A stretch of DNA of 59,730 nucleotides from Nocardia carnea (GCF_029868325.1 NZ_JARWNW010000299.1:1-59730); one strand, 5' to 3'. Counted from the stretch's first letter, positions 43,714-53,624 are shown. Numbers and translations: made by a program. Notes: generated by a model not told the origin, from the letters alone.

Positions 43714-46700
43714 TCACAACCGGATGAAATCGGCCAGTGCCGATAATTCGCGGAGACTTTCCGGAAGGAATTCCGTCAGTAACGGGGAACGGACGATAAT
43801 CGCGCGGCGCCGGGCGCGGCACAACGTATCGTGCACCACGGCGGCCGACAGCAGTGCACCGACCGGAACGGGGGCGTCCTCGGGAGTGGAAGTCGCCGGT
43901 GACACCAGCACCACGGCCGCCTCCCGGCCCCGGAACAGCTCGGGGGTCCCGACCAGCACTTCTTCGATCCGGGCCCGGGACAACAGGGTTCGGATCAAGC
44001 TCACCTGTGCCCGGTGCGGCGAGACCACGACGATATCGTGCGGCTGCAGCGGCCGGGCGCCGGTGCCGTCGTTCCAGGTGCGCCCCAGCAGATCGCGGAT
44101 CTGCTGCAGGACCTCCCGGGCCTCGGCATCGGAGGAGGTGGTGTTGCCGTGATGCTCCACGAGGACGGTGGCGATACCGGGTTCCAGGGTCACCGCGGGA
44201 TCAGCGGGCACCGGCGCGGCACGTAAGCGGTCGTCGAAGAACAGGCGCGAGACCGGATCGCTCACTTCCGGGGGCATTCGGTGGGTCCGTCCCAGGAAGT
44301 AGCCGTGCGTTGCCGGCAGCGTCCGCCGGCCACCGGTCAGCCAGGTGAGGGCCGCAGTGTCCACCGGTTCCGGATGCGGACCGGGACCCGACCGGTGGCG
44401 TTCGGTGGGGTCGCCGGTGAGCAGTAGATTGCGGGCGCTGACCGACACCGCGGCGGTCGCCGCCAGGGAGAAACTGTTCGCATCGGCGATGACCAGCAGG
44501 TCCAGGGCCTCCCGGGGCACCCGGTCCGGATCGGTGAAATCGCCCGGGGCGCCACCCAATACACATCCGCGGATCGCATTCGACAGAAACCGGGCGTAGC
44601 GGGCGGAGTCCAGCACCAGCCATTCGGGGGCCACGGCCGCGGCATCGCTCTTCGCCACCAGCTCCGGGAGCACCCCGGCCTGGACGATGGCGTCCAGCAG
44701 GTTCTCCACCGGGACGGCGGTAGGCGCGACGATCCCGATACGCCAGTTGTCCCGGGTGACGAGTGCGGCGATCGACTCGGCGAGGATGGTGGTTCGTCCC
44801 GTGCCGGTGGGGGCTTGTACGGCCAGGTAGGAGCGGTCCAGCGCGCGCAGGGCCGCGGTGATCGCGGTCGCGTAGTCACTTGGGTCCGCAGACGGATCCG
44901 TGGAAAGTGCGACCCCACGATCAGGTGCGTCGGACCCGGTTGTCTGTGTTGCCGGTGAGTCGATGCCGGTTGCGGGTGTCCAGGCGGCGGCGATGGGCGA
45001 CCCGGAGTTGGTCGCGCTGTCCGCGGGCGAGCGGTACTCGTCCGGTTGCGCCGGCGGTGAGCCGGACCCGGTCACGGGTGAGCCGGAGCCCTCCGCAGAG
45101 GTCGTAGATACCGGGCTATCGGCGGCGGGAGCCCCGGAGTTGTGGGACGAACCGGTACCGGTGGCGAAGAGTGCGCGAGATCCGGCCTCGGTTGCGGGGA
45201 TGTGCGACACGGCGTCCGGCGCGGACGCTGGAGGTGAGTCGGCATCGGTGGGGCGTACGCGGGGTGGCCGGCGAGCCAGGAGGTCGAAGACCGGGGTATC
45301 CGGTAGCCCGGGCAGGGTTATGAGCAGATGCTCGCCGAGCTCCTCGAGCGCTTCCGAATCGGCAGTGTGCGCATCGGGCAGTGCCGGTGCCAGTGCGACC
45401 GGAAGTTCGTCGTGTGCCGCAGCTCCGGGCGGGAGTGTTTCCTCGAGGCGAACGGTATCGGTCAGATCGGGTTCCATCGCACAGCCCAGCACCGTGGCGG
45501 GCCCGGTCGTGCGGATGGCCCGGGGCGCACGGTGTTCTGGTTCGTAGACGACGTAGACCCGGGTGCCGGGCGCCGGCCCCGGTCCGGTGAGCCGTCCGCG
45601 CAGGCGCAGGAAGCGGCGCACCGTATCGCCCGGGCCGATATGCCATTTGGTATCCACCGTGCAGGAATCGGCCACCATCACCCCGTGGTCCGGGGTCCAC
45701 TCGGGCAGGGGATGGGTGAGCCGGTCGATATGGGCCCACCAGGACGTCTGTTGTTCGCGGCGGTGATAGCCGAGCAGGGCGGCCGTCAGCGCCGCGACCC
45801 GGTGCGGATCGGCGCCGGGGGCGCCGGGCGATCGGTCACCGTCGGGTTCGGCGCGGCCCGCGTATTCGGCGAGCGCCGCCTCGGTGGACGACGGACATAC
45901 GGCGGGGGTGTCCCGCAGCAGCCGGTCCAGGTCGCCGGTGTGGGCGCCGGGCGGCCGGGATGTGGCGGCGCCGGCCTCCTTGCGTAAGCGGTCGGCGAGC
46001 CACAGCACCGTACTGCCGTCTGTCTCGCCGGGATGACCGAGCGTGGCCGCGACCGGATGCAGGGCATAGGAGCGGGTGCCGAGGACGAAGGCGCCGCGCA
46101 CGATCGGATACAGGTCCACCAGAACGCCGGTCCGCAGCAGCGCGTCCACGGTTTCCTCCCCGGCGCCGAGACGGCCGGCGGTGTGCAGCAACAGGGTCCG
46201 GGCAGCCGCCGTGTAATGGAAGATATGCAGGCCCGGTTCGGTCAGCAGCGGTTCGGTGAGTGCGGCCAGCAGATCGGCGAACGCGCGGCGGGCACCGTCG
46301 CGTAGAGCCGTACGGTGTTGCGGGGAAAGCGCGTCCGCGGACGGCTCGACCGGTAGTTCGCAGGAGAACCGCAGGGATTCCCGGGAGGCCACCGTCACCC
46401 GCAGGCGATCCGGTGCCACCGGATGCGTGTGCAGGGCGAGATCGCCCGGTGTGGCGGGCGGAAGCATATCCAGGGCCGCCGGATCGGCCGGCAGCAGTTC
46501 ACCGCGACCGGAATGTTCCTGCCGCAGCTGGGCAACTGCCTGGGCGCGCAACCGTGCGAGGGTGGGGGCGGGTACGTCGGGCGGGGTCGCGATGCGGGTG
46601 GTGAGCCGGTCGATCGTGGTGATACCGGCCGCGCGCAGCGCCGTCCGGGTGGCCGGATCCATCCCGGCCACCAGCAGCAGATCGCGGGCCTCGGCGCGGG

Positions 46701-47400
46701 CGGCGGTACAGACCGCGCAGCGGCCGCAGGCCCGGAAGCGTGGATCCCCCCATTGCACCGGCAGGAGTTCGGTCGAGTGCTCGTCCAGGATCCGGTGCAC
46801 GCGGCGACGGCGTGCCAGGTACACCGGCGCTGCCTCGGCTACCTCGGCGGTATGTGTCTCGCCGCCGGCGTGGATGTGCAGGCGGGGATCGACCGGTACC
46901 GGCAGCGATTCCAGGAACAGCGCGGCCGCGGCGAGCCGCAGCGCGGTGGGCACCGGCCGGGTCCGGGTGGTTCCGTGCAGCCGCAGCCCGTGCGGGGTCT
47001 GCGTGGCCACATCGACGTGGGTGAAGAAATCCCCGTCGAAGAACACCGCACCCAGCACCGCCGGGGCGCCCGCGCGGATCGCTGCGACGGAGGCACTGTG
47101 CGCGGCGGCGAGGGCACCCAGCGGATCGGCCGGGTCGGCGGGCGGGGGGAGTTCGACCACGCCGGCGCCGTGGCGGTGTCGCACGGCAGTACGCAGCGCG
47201 GCGAATTGCGCGTATCCGGAAGCGGTTTCCGGCGGTATCCCGCACTCGCCGAAACCCCTTGTCCCGGCCGATATTCCGTTGTCGGTTCCGGGGACGGTGC
47301 CCAGTTCGGCGTCGAGTCCGCGCAGCAGCGCGAACTCACAGCGCGCGCCACGCTCCAGATCTGTGGCGCCGCACACCACCTGATCACCGACAACGAACAC
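43714..47400 (-). CDS. RecB-like nuclease/superfamily-1 helicase relative, probably inactive
   Basis: A ~1228-residue two-part protein of the TM0106-type RecB-like nuclease plus DNA2/NAM7-like helicase family. GTG 47400 is chosen over 47451: AGGAGG lies seven bases upstream, and MFVVGDQVVCGATDLERG fits the family lead. The four Fe-S cysteines are kept (C21; C225, C228, C231 in ACGRCAVC). The expected nuclease YDTK-like motif is GTTR around G143. After a ~130-residue Ser/Thr/Pro/Gly linker, the ATPase has TGTGRTT (Walker lysine is R869) and VIADANSF instead of a DEAxQ-type motif (A972-D973), but keeps GDP, THRMPPEV and SPHRAQV. A similar gene, Rv1251c, lies near kgd and deaD in M. tuberculosis as I recall. 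DNA binding without cutting is possible. Confidence 0.82.
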   Translation of the reverse strand: MFVVGDQVVCGATDLERGARCEFALLRGLDAELGTVPGTDNGISAGTRGFGECGIPPETASGYAQFAALRTAVRHRHGAGVVELPPPADPADPLGALAAAHSASVAAIRAGAPAVLGAVFFDGDFFTHVDVATQTPHGLRLHGTTRTRPVPTALRLAAAALFLESLPVPVDPRLHIHAGGETHTAEVAEAAPVYLARRRRVHRILDEHSTELLPVQWGDPRFRACGRCAVCTAARAEARDLLLVAGMDPATRTALRAAGITTIDRLTTRIATPPDVPAPTLARLRAQAVAQLRQEHSGRGELLPADPAALDMLPPATPGDLALHTHPVAPDRLRVTVASRESLRFSCELPVEPSADALSPQHRTALRDGARRAFADLLAALTEPLLTEPGLHIFHYTAAARTLLLHTAGRLGAGEETVDALLRTGVLVDLYPIVRGAFVLGTRSYALHPVAATLGHPGETDGSTVLWLADRLRKEAGAATSRPPGAHTGDLDRLLRDTPAVCPSSTEAALAEYAGRAEPDGDRSPGAPGADPHRVAALTAALLGYHRREQQTSWWAHIDRLTHPLPEWTPDHGVMVADSCTVDTKWHIGPGDTVRRFLRLRGRLTGPGPAPGTRVYVVYEPEHRAPRAIRTTGPATVLGCAMEPDLTDTVRLEETLPPGAAAHDELPVALAPALPDAHTADSEALEELGEHLLITLPGLPDTPVFDLLARRPPRVRPTDADSPPASAPDAVSHIPATEAGSRALFATGTGSSHNSGAPAADSPVSTTSAEGSGSPVTGSGSPPAQPDEYRSPADSATNSGSPIAAAWTPATGIDSPATQTTGSDAPDRGVALSTDPSADPSDYATAITAALRALDRSYLAVQAPTGTGRTTILAESIAALVTRDNWRIGIVAPTAVPVENLLDAIVQAGVLPELVAKSDAAAVAPEWLVLDSARYARFLSNAIRGCVLGGAPGDFTDPDRVPREALDLLVIADANSFSLAATAAVSVSARNLLLTGDPTERHRSGPGPHPEPVDTAALTWLTGGRRTLPATHGYFLGRTHRMPPEVSDPVSRLFFDDRLRAAPVPADPAVTLEPGIATVLVEHHGNTTSSDAEAREVLQQIRDLLGRTWNDGTGARPLQPHDIVVVSPHRAQVSLIRTLLSRARIEEVLVGTPELFRGREAAVVLVSPATSTPEDAPVPVGALLSAAVVHDTLCRARRRAIIVRSPLLTEFLPESLRELSALADFIRL

Positions 47401-47508
47401 CCACGGCCCTCCTGCGACCCAGCGATACACCCGGCGAGCGGGTACGCGCACACCGGACGCGGCCCACTGTAATCACCGGCTCCGGCCTGGTGGGAGGGAC
47501 CGTGGAAA

Positions 47509-49314
47509 CTACGAACGCGGTTTACGCCGCTCGTGCCGTTTGGGCCCGTCGCGCCGCGGCCCGCGGCCGATCGAGCGGGGCGGCCCCTGGTCGAGCTGCA
47601 ATTGGATCAGCACACCGCTGATCCGGGTGCTCCGCAAGGCGTCCAGGGTTTCCGGCGGCAACTGCGCCGGCAATTCCACGAGACTGTGATCGGGGCGGAT
47701 GCTGATATGCCCGAAATCACTGCGCCGCAGACCACCCTCGTTCGCGATCGCACCCACGATCGCGCCCGGTACCACCCGGTGCCGTTTGCCGACGCTGATG
47801 CGGTAGGTGGCCAGTTCGGCACCGGTGGTGCGATGCCGGCTCGGGCCGCGACGGTCGTCGAAGCCGCCGTCGCCGAAGTTGCGCGGTGCACGTTCCCGGC
47901 GCGGCCGCTCCACCGGCTCCGGTTCGGGTTCGAGGAAGAAGCTCTCGCCATCCTGCGCGGCGACCGCCAGGGCCGCGGCGATATCGGCCAGCGGAGTGTT
48001 GTGCTCCTGCTCGTAGTCCTCGATGAGCTTGCGGAACAGCGACAGATTGTCCGAGCTCAGGTTCTCGGTGATGGCATCGCCGAATTTCGCGACCCGCTGC
48101 GCGTTCACATCGTCGACGCTGGGCAGCTGCATCTCGGTGAGCGGATGCCGGGTCGCGCGTTCGATGGATTTCAGCAGATGCCGTTCCCGGGGGGCGACGA
48201 ACAGCAGGGCCTCGCCGCTGCGGCCCGCCCGCCCGGTGCGGCCGATCCGGTGCACATAGGACTCGGTGTCGTGCGGGATGTCGTAGTTCACCACATGCGA
48301 GATGCGGTCCACGTCCAGACCGCGGGCCGCGACATCGGTGGCGACCAGGATATCGAGGGTGCCCGCCTTCAACTGCCCGATGGTGCGTTCACGCTGCGCC
48401 TGGGCGATATCGCCGTTGATCGCCGCGGCCGAGAACCCGCGGGCGCGCAGCTTCTCGGCCAGCTCCTCGGTGGCCTGTTTGGTACGCACGAAGATGATCA
48501 TGGCCTCGAAGGCCTCGACCTCGAGGATCCGGGTGAGGGCATCGAGTTTGCGCTGATGCGAGACCAGTACCCAGCGCTGGGTGATATTGGTCGCGGTGCT
48601 GGTCTTGGACTTGACCGTGATCTCGACCGGTTCACGCAGATACTGCTTGGAGATCTTGCGGATCGCGGCGGGCATCGTGGCGGAGAACAGCGCCACCTGC
48701 TTCTGCGCGGGGGTATCGGCGAGGATGCGTTCCACATCCTCCTGGAACCCCATCTTCAGCATCTCGTCGGCCTCGTCGAGCACCAGGTAGCGCAGCTGCG
48801 ACAGATCCAGCGTGCCCTTCTCCAGGTGGTCGATCACCCGGCCGGGGGTGCCCACCACGACCTGCGCGCCGCGGCGCAGACCCGACAACTGCACGCCGTA
48901 GCTCTGCCCGCCGTAGATCGGCAGCACATGCGTATTCGGCATATGCGTGGCGTAGCGGCCGAACGCCTCGGCGACCTGGATCGCGAGCTCCCGGGTCGGG
49001 GCGAGGACCAGGGCAGCCGGCTGTTTGCCGGTCGGCCGGTCCTGCAGCAAACCCATCAGGATCGGGATGGCGAACGCCGCCGTCTTACCGGTGCCGGTCT
49101 GCGCGAGACCCACCACATCCGCCCCCTCGAGCAGCGGGGGGATGGTCGCGGCCTGGATGGGGGAGGGGGATTCGTAGCCGACATCGGCGATGGCCGAGAG
49201 GATTCGGTCATCGATCCCGAGATCGGCGAAAGACGGTCCGGCGGATTCGGCATTCTCGGCTTGTGCGTCGCCAGGATCTCCGCCGAGGCTGCCGTCGCCC
49301 TGATTGGTGCTCAT
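47509..49314 (-). CDS. deaD: DEAD-box RNA helicase, DeaD/CsdA-type
   Basis: A 601-residue ATP-dependent RNA helicase with all core motifs: GLAQTGTGKTAAF, PTRELAIQV, VLDEADEM, SATMP, and HRIGRTGRAGRSG. The C-terminus has an acidic/basic linker, a DbpA-like RNA-binding domain (HRVVPGAIVGAIANEGGLRR) and a basic tail with several Arg-Gly segments. It probably helps ribosome assembly or RNA turnover, especially in the cold. The ATG at 49314 (MSTNQGDGSLGG) ignores a much longer frame that is antisense to the amidase gene. The start lacks an obvious Shine-Dalgarno. Confidence 0.92.
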   Translation of the reverse strand: MSTNQGDGSLGGDPGDAQAENAESAGPSFADLGIDDRILSAIADVGYESPSPIQAATIPPLLEGADVVGLAQTGTGKTAAFAIPILMGLLQDRPTGKQPAALVLAPTRELAIQVAEAFGRYATHMPNTHVLPIYGGQSYGVQLSGLRRGAQVVVGTPGRVIDHLEKGTLDLSQLRYLVLDEADEMLKMGFQEDVERILADTPAQKQVALFSATMPAAIRKISKQYLREPVEITVKSKTSTATNITQRWVLVSHQRKLDALTRILEVEAFEAMIIFVRTKQATEELAEKLRARGFSAAAINGDIAQAQRERTIGQLKAGTLDILVATDVAARGLDVDRISHVVNYDIPHDTESYVHRIGRTGRAGRSGEALLFVAPRERHLLKSIERATRHPLTEMQLPSVDDVNAQRVAKFGDAITENLSSDNLSLFRKLIEDYEQEHNTPLADIAAALAVAAQDGESFFLEPEPEPVERPRRERAPRNFGDGGFDDRRGPSRHRTTGAELATYRISVGKRHRVVPGAIVGAIANEGGLRRSDFGHISIRPDHSLVELPAQLPPETLDALRSTRISGVLIQLQLDQGPPRSIGRGPRRDGPKRHERRKPRS

Positions 49315-49374
49315 TGACCAGGAGTTTACTGGTACGGCCTGGTCGTCCGGGCCACCGGGCCATACGGTGTCAGC

Positions 49375-50211
49375 ATGGATGCCGACCCCGCCGATCAGCC
49401 GCGCGCGCAGGCGCAGGCTCTGGCTGTGGTGCAGTTCGCACCCCATACCGATATCGACGCCAACCTCGCGGCCCTCACCGACCGGGTGCGCGCCGCCGCC
49501 GACCAGGGCGCGCGCATCGTGGTCGCCCCCGAGTACTCGATGTTCGCCCTGGGCCGGCTCGACGAACGGGTACACGCCGCGGCCCAGCCGCTCGACGGCC
49601 CGTTCGTCACCGCCCTCGCGCGCCTCGCCGCCGACACCGGAGTGCATCTGGTGGCCGGAGTGGTCGAGACCACCGCGCCGGACGACGGCCGGATCCACAA
49701 CACCCTGGTGGTGCTGGGACCCGACGGCACGCTGCGCACGTACTACCGCAAAGTGCACCTCTACGACGCTTTCGGTCAGCGCGAATCGGATATCGTCCGC
49801 CCCGGCCCGCTCACCGAGCCGGCGCTGTTCACCGCCGCCGGGCTCACCTTCGGCCTGCAAACCTGTTTCGACCTGCGCTTCCCGGAGGGCTTCCGGCGCC
49901 TGGCCGCCGCCGGCGCGCAGGTCCTGCTGCTCCCCGCCCAGTGGATTCCGGGCCCGGGAAAGGTCGACCAGTGGACCACCCTGTTGCGGGCCCGGGCCAT
50001 CGAGAACACCGTCTACCTGGCCGCGGCCGACCACTGCGGGCCGCGCGGTGCGGGTCACTCGATGGTCGTCGACCCGGCAGGACGGATCGTGAGCGAACTG
50101 GCGGACGAACCCGGGATCGCACTGGCGCCGCTGGAGCCGGATCTGCTGGACAAGGTGCGCCGGACCAACCCGAGCCTGTCGCTGCGCAGATTCACTGTCG
50201 CGACCCCGTAG
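49375..50211 (+). CDS. Nitrilase-family carbon-nitrogen hydrolase
   Basis: A 278-residue amidase with the Glu-Lys-Cys triad: E53 in VVAPEYSMF, K126 in YYRKVHLYDAFGQRESD, and C164 in LQTCFDLRFPE. It should hydrolyse an amide C-N bond in the cytosol; the branch resembles deaminated-glutathione amidase-like and other small-substrate amidases. It is divergent from deaD across 60 bases. The following 247 bases hold no gene that I can support. Confidence 0.91.
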   Translation: MDADPADQPRAQAQALAVVQFAPHTDIDANLAALTDRVRAAADQGARIVVAPEYSMFALGRLDERVHAAAQPLDGPFVTALARLAADTGVHLVAGVVETTAPDDGRIHNTLVVLGPDGTLRTYYRKVHLYDAFGQRESDIVRPGPLTEPALFTAAGLTFGLQTCFDLRFPEGFRRLAAAGAQVLLLPAQWIPGPGKVDQWTTLLRARAIENTVYLAAADHCGPRGAGHSMVVDPAGRIVSELADEPGIALAPLEPDLLDKVRRTNPSLSLRRFTVATP

Positions 50212-50461
50212 GCGAACTGCGGGTCCGCGAACCGAGACCGCGCCCCTGAAGTGGGGCGAGCGGGGCGCCATTTGTGTCGGGTGGTCTGCTCGTTCCGGCT
50301 AGAGTCCGCGACGTTTCTGGTCCAGGGGTTCGTTCTCCGGCCGGTCAGGCTGATCGCGACCGGCGTGTTTCGGCCGATCGGGTGAGCTGACAGGCCGATA
50401 TACGAATGGCGTCGGCGGAGATCTACGATGGTGGCGCCGCAAGCGAGTAGCGTCGAAGGTG

Positions 50462-51100
50462 ATGCTCTACGCCGATCGGGTAGCTGCCGGACGCGCGCTG
50501 GGAAACGAACTGAGGCACCTGCGTGCGGGGGATTCGCTGGCGCCCGGCCCGCTGGTGCTGGGCTTGCCGCGTGGAGGTGTGCCGGTGGCGGCGGCGGTCC
50601 GCGAGGTGATCGGCGGTGACCTCGATATCCTGCTGGTTCGCAAACTGGGTGTGCCGTGGCAGCCCGAACTGGCGGCGGGGGCGATCGGCGAACAGGGGGT
50701 GCGGGTGATCAACTCGGATGTGGTCCGCCAGACCGGACTGGATACCGCGCGGCTCGATGCGATCGAAGTGGAGGAACGCGCCGAACTGGAGCGGCGCAGC
50801 CGGGTATGGCGGGGTGACCGTCCACCGATTCCGCTGCGCGACCGCACGGTGGTGATCATCGACGACGGGATCGCCACCGGAGCGTCGGTCGTCGTGGCCT
50901 GCCGGGTGGCGCGCGCTCGGGAACCGCGACACCTGGTCGTGGCGGTTCCGGTCGCCGCGCCGGAAGCGCTCCCGCGGATCCGTGCGGAGGCCGACGAGGT
51001 GGTGTGCCCGCATACGCCCGCGGCGCTGGCCGGGGTGGGTGGTGCGTACCGGGATTTCCACCAGCTGGCCGACACCGAGGTCACCGAGCTGCTCCGGTGA
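50462..51100 (+). CDS. Phosphoribosyltransferase family protein
   Basis: A 212-residue protein with a type I PRTase fold. The PRPP loop is VVIIDDGIATGAS and the PPi loop is RKLGVPWQPELAAGA. An extra hood covers LPRGGVPVAAAVREVIGG. This subgroup is often annotated as an uncharacterised PRTase rather than a purine or pyrimidine salvage enzyme. GTG 50459 and ATG 50462 are adjacent; GAAGG just upstream fits either. The substrate is unknown. Confidence 0.85.
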   Translation: MLYADRVAAGRALGNELRHLRAGDSLAPGPLVLGLPRGGVPVAAAVREVIGGDLDILLVRKLGVPWQPELAAGAIGEQGVRVINSDVVRQTGLDTARLDAIEVEERAELERRSRVWRGDRPPIPLRDRTVVIIDDGIATGASVVVACRVARAREPRHLVVAVPVAAPEALPRIRAEADEVVCPHTPAALAGVGGAYRDFHQLADTEVTELLR

Positions 51101-51154
51101 GATCAAGGGGTTACTCGTCCGGCCGGTGCGTCGGTTCGGGTGTGGTCGGTGGGG

Positions 51155-51291
51155 CCGGTGAGTTGTCGGGGCGGCCCGGTGAGTTGTTCTCGGTGGGCGG
51201 GGCTGTCGGGGTGGGCCGGTGAGTTGCTCCGGCGAAGCCGGCGTTCCCCGGGGAACGGTGAGTCGCTCGAGCCCTGGAGTTGTCCGGTGAG
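51155..51291 (+). repeat. Irregular CCGGTGAGTTG repeats
   Basis: Exact copies occur at 51155-51165, 51176-51186 and 51216-51226, with degenerate copies near 51255 and 51284. They lie between the PRTase gene and the convergent acyl-CoA dehydrogenase gene, where no gene is otherwise seen. The function is unknown. Confidence 0.6.
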
Positions 51292-51320
51292 CCGGAGCGC
51301 AAGGGCGCGGCTTCGCTGTG

Positions 51321-52442
51321 TTACAGCTCCGGCTGTGCGTACTCACCCACCCGGTCGCTGAGGATCCGCAGATGTTCCAGGCGGCCACCCAGTGTGCGGT
51401 CGATGGCGGTCAGCCGGGCAACATAGTGACTCACCGGGTATTCGGAGGTGACCCCGATACCGCCGTGCATCTGGATCGCCTCCTGCCCGATATGCCGCGC
51501 CGAGCGGCCGACCTGCAGCCGGGCCCGGGACGCGATCACCGGGTCGGCGGTGTCGACCAGGGCCGCGGTGAGGTAGTAGCTCATGCTGCGGGCCAGCTCC
51601 AGCGAGACGTACATATCCGCGGCGCGCTGGGTGAGGGTCTGGAACTTCGACAGCGTCACCCCGAACTGTTTCCGGGTCTTCAGATATTCGGTGGTCAACC
51701 GCAGCGATTCCGCCATCGCACCGACCGATTCGGCGCACAACCCGGCCTGGGCCGCGACGAGCACCGACTCCACGGTGGCAGTGGCATCGCCGGACCCCAG
51801 CAGTTCCGCCGGCGCGGCGGTGAATTCCACCTGAGCGCCCCGCAGGTTGTCGACCGTCTTGTACGGCGTCCGGGTGACGCCGCTGGCATCCGCCGCGACC
51901 AGGAACAGGCCGAGACCGCCGCCGGGCAGGGTCGCGCTGACCACCAGTTCGTCGGCGCAGTCGCCGTGCGGTACCGGGTTCTTCACACCGGTCAGCGTGT
52001 AGGCGTCGCCGTCGGCGGTGGCGGTCGTCTCCACAATGTGATCGGGCCAGCGGGTGCCCGGTTCACCGTGTGCGAAGGCGAGCAGTTTCGACCCGGCCGC
52101 GACCTCGGGCAGGATCCGCTGCCGTTGATCGGCGCTACCGGCCGCACTGATCAATCCGCCCGGTACCAGCACCGCGTCCAGCAGCGGTTCCGGTGCGAGC
52201 CGGCGCCCGAACTCTTCGAGCACCAGCATGGTCTCCACTGGGCCGGCGTCCATACCGCCGTCTTTCTCGGCGAAGCTCAGGCCGAGCACACCCAGTTCGG
52301 CGAGCTGCCCCCAGACCTCGCGGCTCCAGCCCAGCTCGGTTTCGGTGACCGCCAGCCGCGATTCCGGGGTGTAATGGCGATTGAGGAGGTCACGCACGGT
52401 ATCGCGGAGCATGACCTGTTCGTCGGTGAGATCGAAATCCAT
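51321..52442 (-). CDS. Acyl-CoA dehydrogenase, smaller subunit of a pair
   Basis: A 373-residue acyl-CoA dehydrogenase: N-terminal helices (MDFDLTDEQVMLRDTVRDLL), middle beta domain, and a C-terminal domain with TRKQFGVTLSKFQTLTQRAA and MHGGIGVTSEYPVSHYVARL. Starting nine bases after the stop of the larger subunit gene indicates an operon. Adjacent FadE genes of this layout form heterotetramers in steroid side-chain breakdown (ChsE-type) and elsewhere, so this chain probably supplies part of the shared active site. The substrate is not shown. Confidence 0.9.
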   Translation of the reverse strand: MDFDLTDEQVMLRDTVRDLLNRHYTPESRLAVTETELGWSREVWGQLAELGVLGLSFAEKDGGMDAGPVETMLVLEEFGRRLAPEPLLDAVLVPGGLISAAGSADQRQRILPEVAAGSKLLAFAHGEPGTRWPDHIVETTATADGDAYTLTGVKNPVPHGDCADELVVSATLPGGGLGLFLVAADASGVTRTPYKTVDNLRGAQVEFTAAPAELLGSGDATATVESVLVAAQAGLCAESVGAMAESLRLTTEYLKTRKQFGVTLSKFQTLTQRAADMYVSLELARSMSYYLTAALVDTADPVIASRARLQVGRSARHIGQEAIQMHGGIGVTSEYPVSHYVARLTAIDRTLGGRLEHLRILSDRVGEYAQPEL

Positions 52443-52451
52443 AACCTGACC

Positions 52452-53624
52452 TCACAATCCGAGGATCGAGGAGGCGATGATGGTGCGCTGCACCTCGCTG
52501 GAACCTCCGTAGATGGTTGTCTTGCGGTAGTTGAGGTAGCTGGGGCCACTGCGCTGCGCCCAGTCGGGCGAGGCGATATCCCCGGCGCCGACCGGCAGGG
52601 CATCCGGTCCGGCGATATCGAGCAGGAGTTCGGTGGCCGCCTGCTGCAGTTCCGAACCGCGCATCTTCAGTACCGAGGACGCCGGATTCGGTTTGCCCTC
52701 GGTCGAATTCGAGACGACGCGCAGCTGGGTGAGTTCCAGGGCGAGCAGTTCGTTCTCCAGTTCGGCGATCCGCGCCGCGAACAGCGGGTCCTCGAGCAGG
52801 GTGCCCGAACCGGATTTGGTGGCCGCGGCGTATTCCTTGGCCACCCCGATCTTCACCTTGGTGCGGCCGACGGCGGTGATACCGGTGCGTTCGTTGCCGA
52901 GCAGGAATTTGGCGTAGGTCCAGCCCATGTTCTCCTCGCCGACCAGCTGATCGGCGGGCACCCGCACGTTCTCGAAGAAGACCTCGTTCACCTCGTAGCC
53001 GCCGTCGATGAGCTTGATCGGGCGGATAGTGACGCCGGGGGATTTCACATCGAAGAGCAGCATGGAGATCCCGGCCTGCTTCTTCGGGGCGTTGGGGTCG
53101 GTGCGGACCAGGCAGAAGATCCAGTCGGCCCACTGGCCGGCCGTGGTCCAGATCTTCTGGCCGTTGACGATGTAGGAGTCGCCGTCGCGGACGGCGGTGG
53201 TGCGCAACGAGGCCAGATCGGAGCCGGCATCGGGTTCGGAGAAGCCCTGGCACCACCAGATATCGAGGTTGGCGGTGGCCGGCAGGAAGCGCTTCTTCAG
53301 CTCTTCGGAACCGAACTGGGCGATGACCGGGCCGATCATTGTGGCGTTGAAGGTCAGCGGGTCGGGCACGCTGGCCAACTGCATCTCGTCTTGCCAGATA
53401 TGCCGCTGCATGGGCGTCCAGTCCTTGCCGCCCCATTCCACCGGCCAGTTCGGTACGGCCAGGCCGTGCTGGTTGAGGATCTGGTGCGCGGTCACGATGT
53501 CCTCGCGGGACAGCTCGTGACCGTACTTCACGCGTTCACGGATCTCGGCGGGAATCGCGGTGGTGTAGATCTTCCGCAGCTCGTCGCGGAAGGCGACCTC
53601 GTCGGGAGACAGAGTTAATTTCAT
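52452..53624 (-). CDS. Acyl-CoA dehydrogenase, larger subunit of a pair
   Basis: A 390-residue acyl-CoA dehydrogenase. Landmarks are WPVEWGGKDWTPMQRHIW, QGFSEPDAGSDLASLRT, NGQKIWTTAGQWADWIFCLV and the C-terminal TTIYGGSSEVQRTIIASSI. Several ATGs are stacked; ATG 53624 (MKLTLSPDEVAF) is chosen because GGAG lies six bases upstream. It is the first gene of a two-gene operon with a smaller dehydrogenase. It resembles the FadE28/FadE26-type subunit of the steroid or branched acyl-CoA enzymes; I see no KstR-like site upstream. Confidence 0.91.
   Translation of the reverse strand: MKLTLSPDEVAFRDELRKIYTTAIPAEIRERVKYGHELSREDIVTAHQILNQHGLAVPNWPVEWGGKDWTPMQRHIWQDEMQLASVPDPLTFNATMIGPVIAQFGSEELKKRFLPATANLDIWWCQGFSEPDAGSDLASLRTTAVRDGDSYIVNGQKIWTTAGQWADWIFCLVRTDPNAPKKQAGISMLLFDVKSPGVTIRPIKLIDGGYEVNEVFFENVRVPADQLVGEENMGWTYAKFLLGNERTGITAVGRTKVKIGVAKEYAAATKSGSGTLLEDPLFAARIAELENELLALELTQLRVVSNSTEGKPNPASSVLKMRGSELQQAATELLLDIAGPDALPVGAGDIASPDWAQRSGPSYLNYRKTTIYGGSSEVQRTIIASSILGL

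Noticed and set aside
47533..49317. 594-codon plus-strand frame opposite deaD
   Set aside because: The helicase motifs are all on the minus strand; this frame has none.
51101..51320. CRISPR-like array
   Set aside because: The CCGGTGAGTTG repeats are too short and irregular, with no uniform spacers or cas genes.
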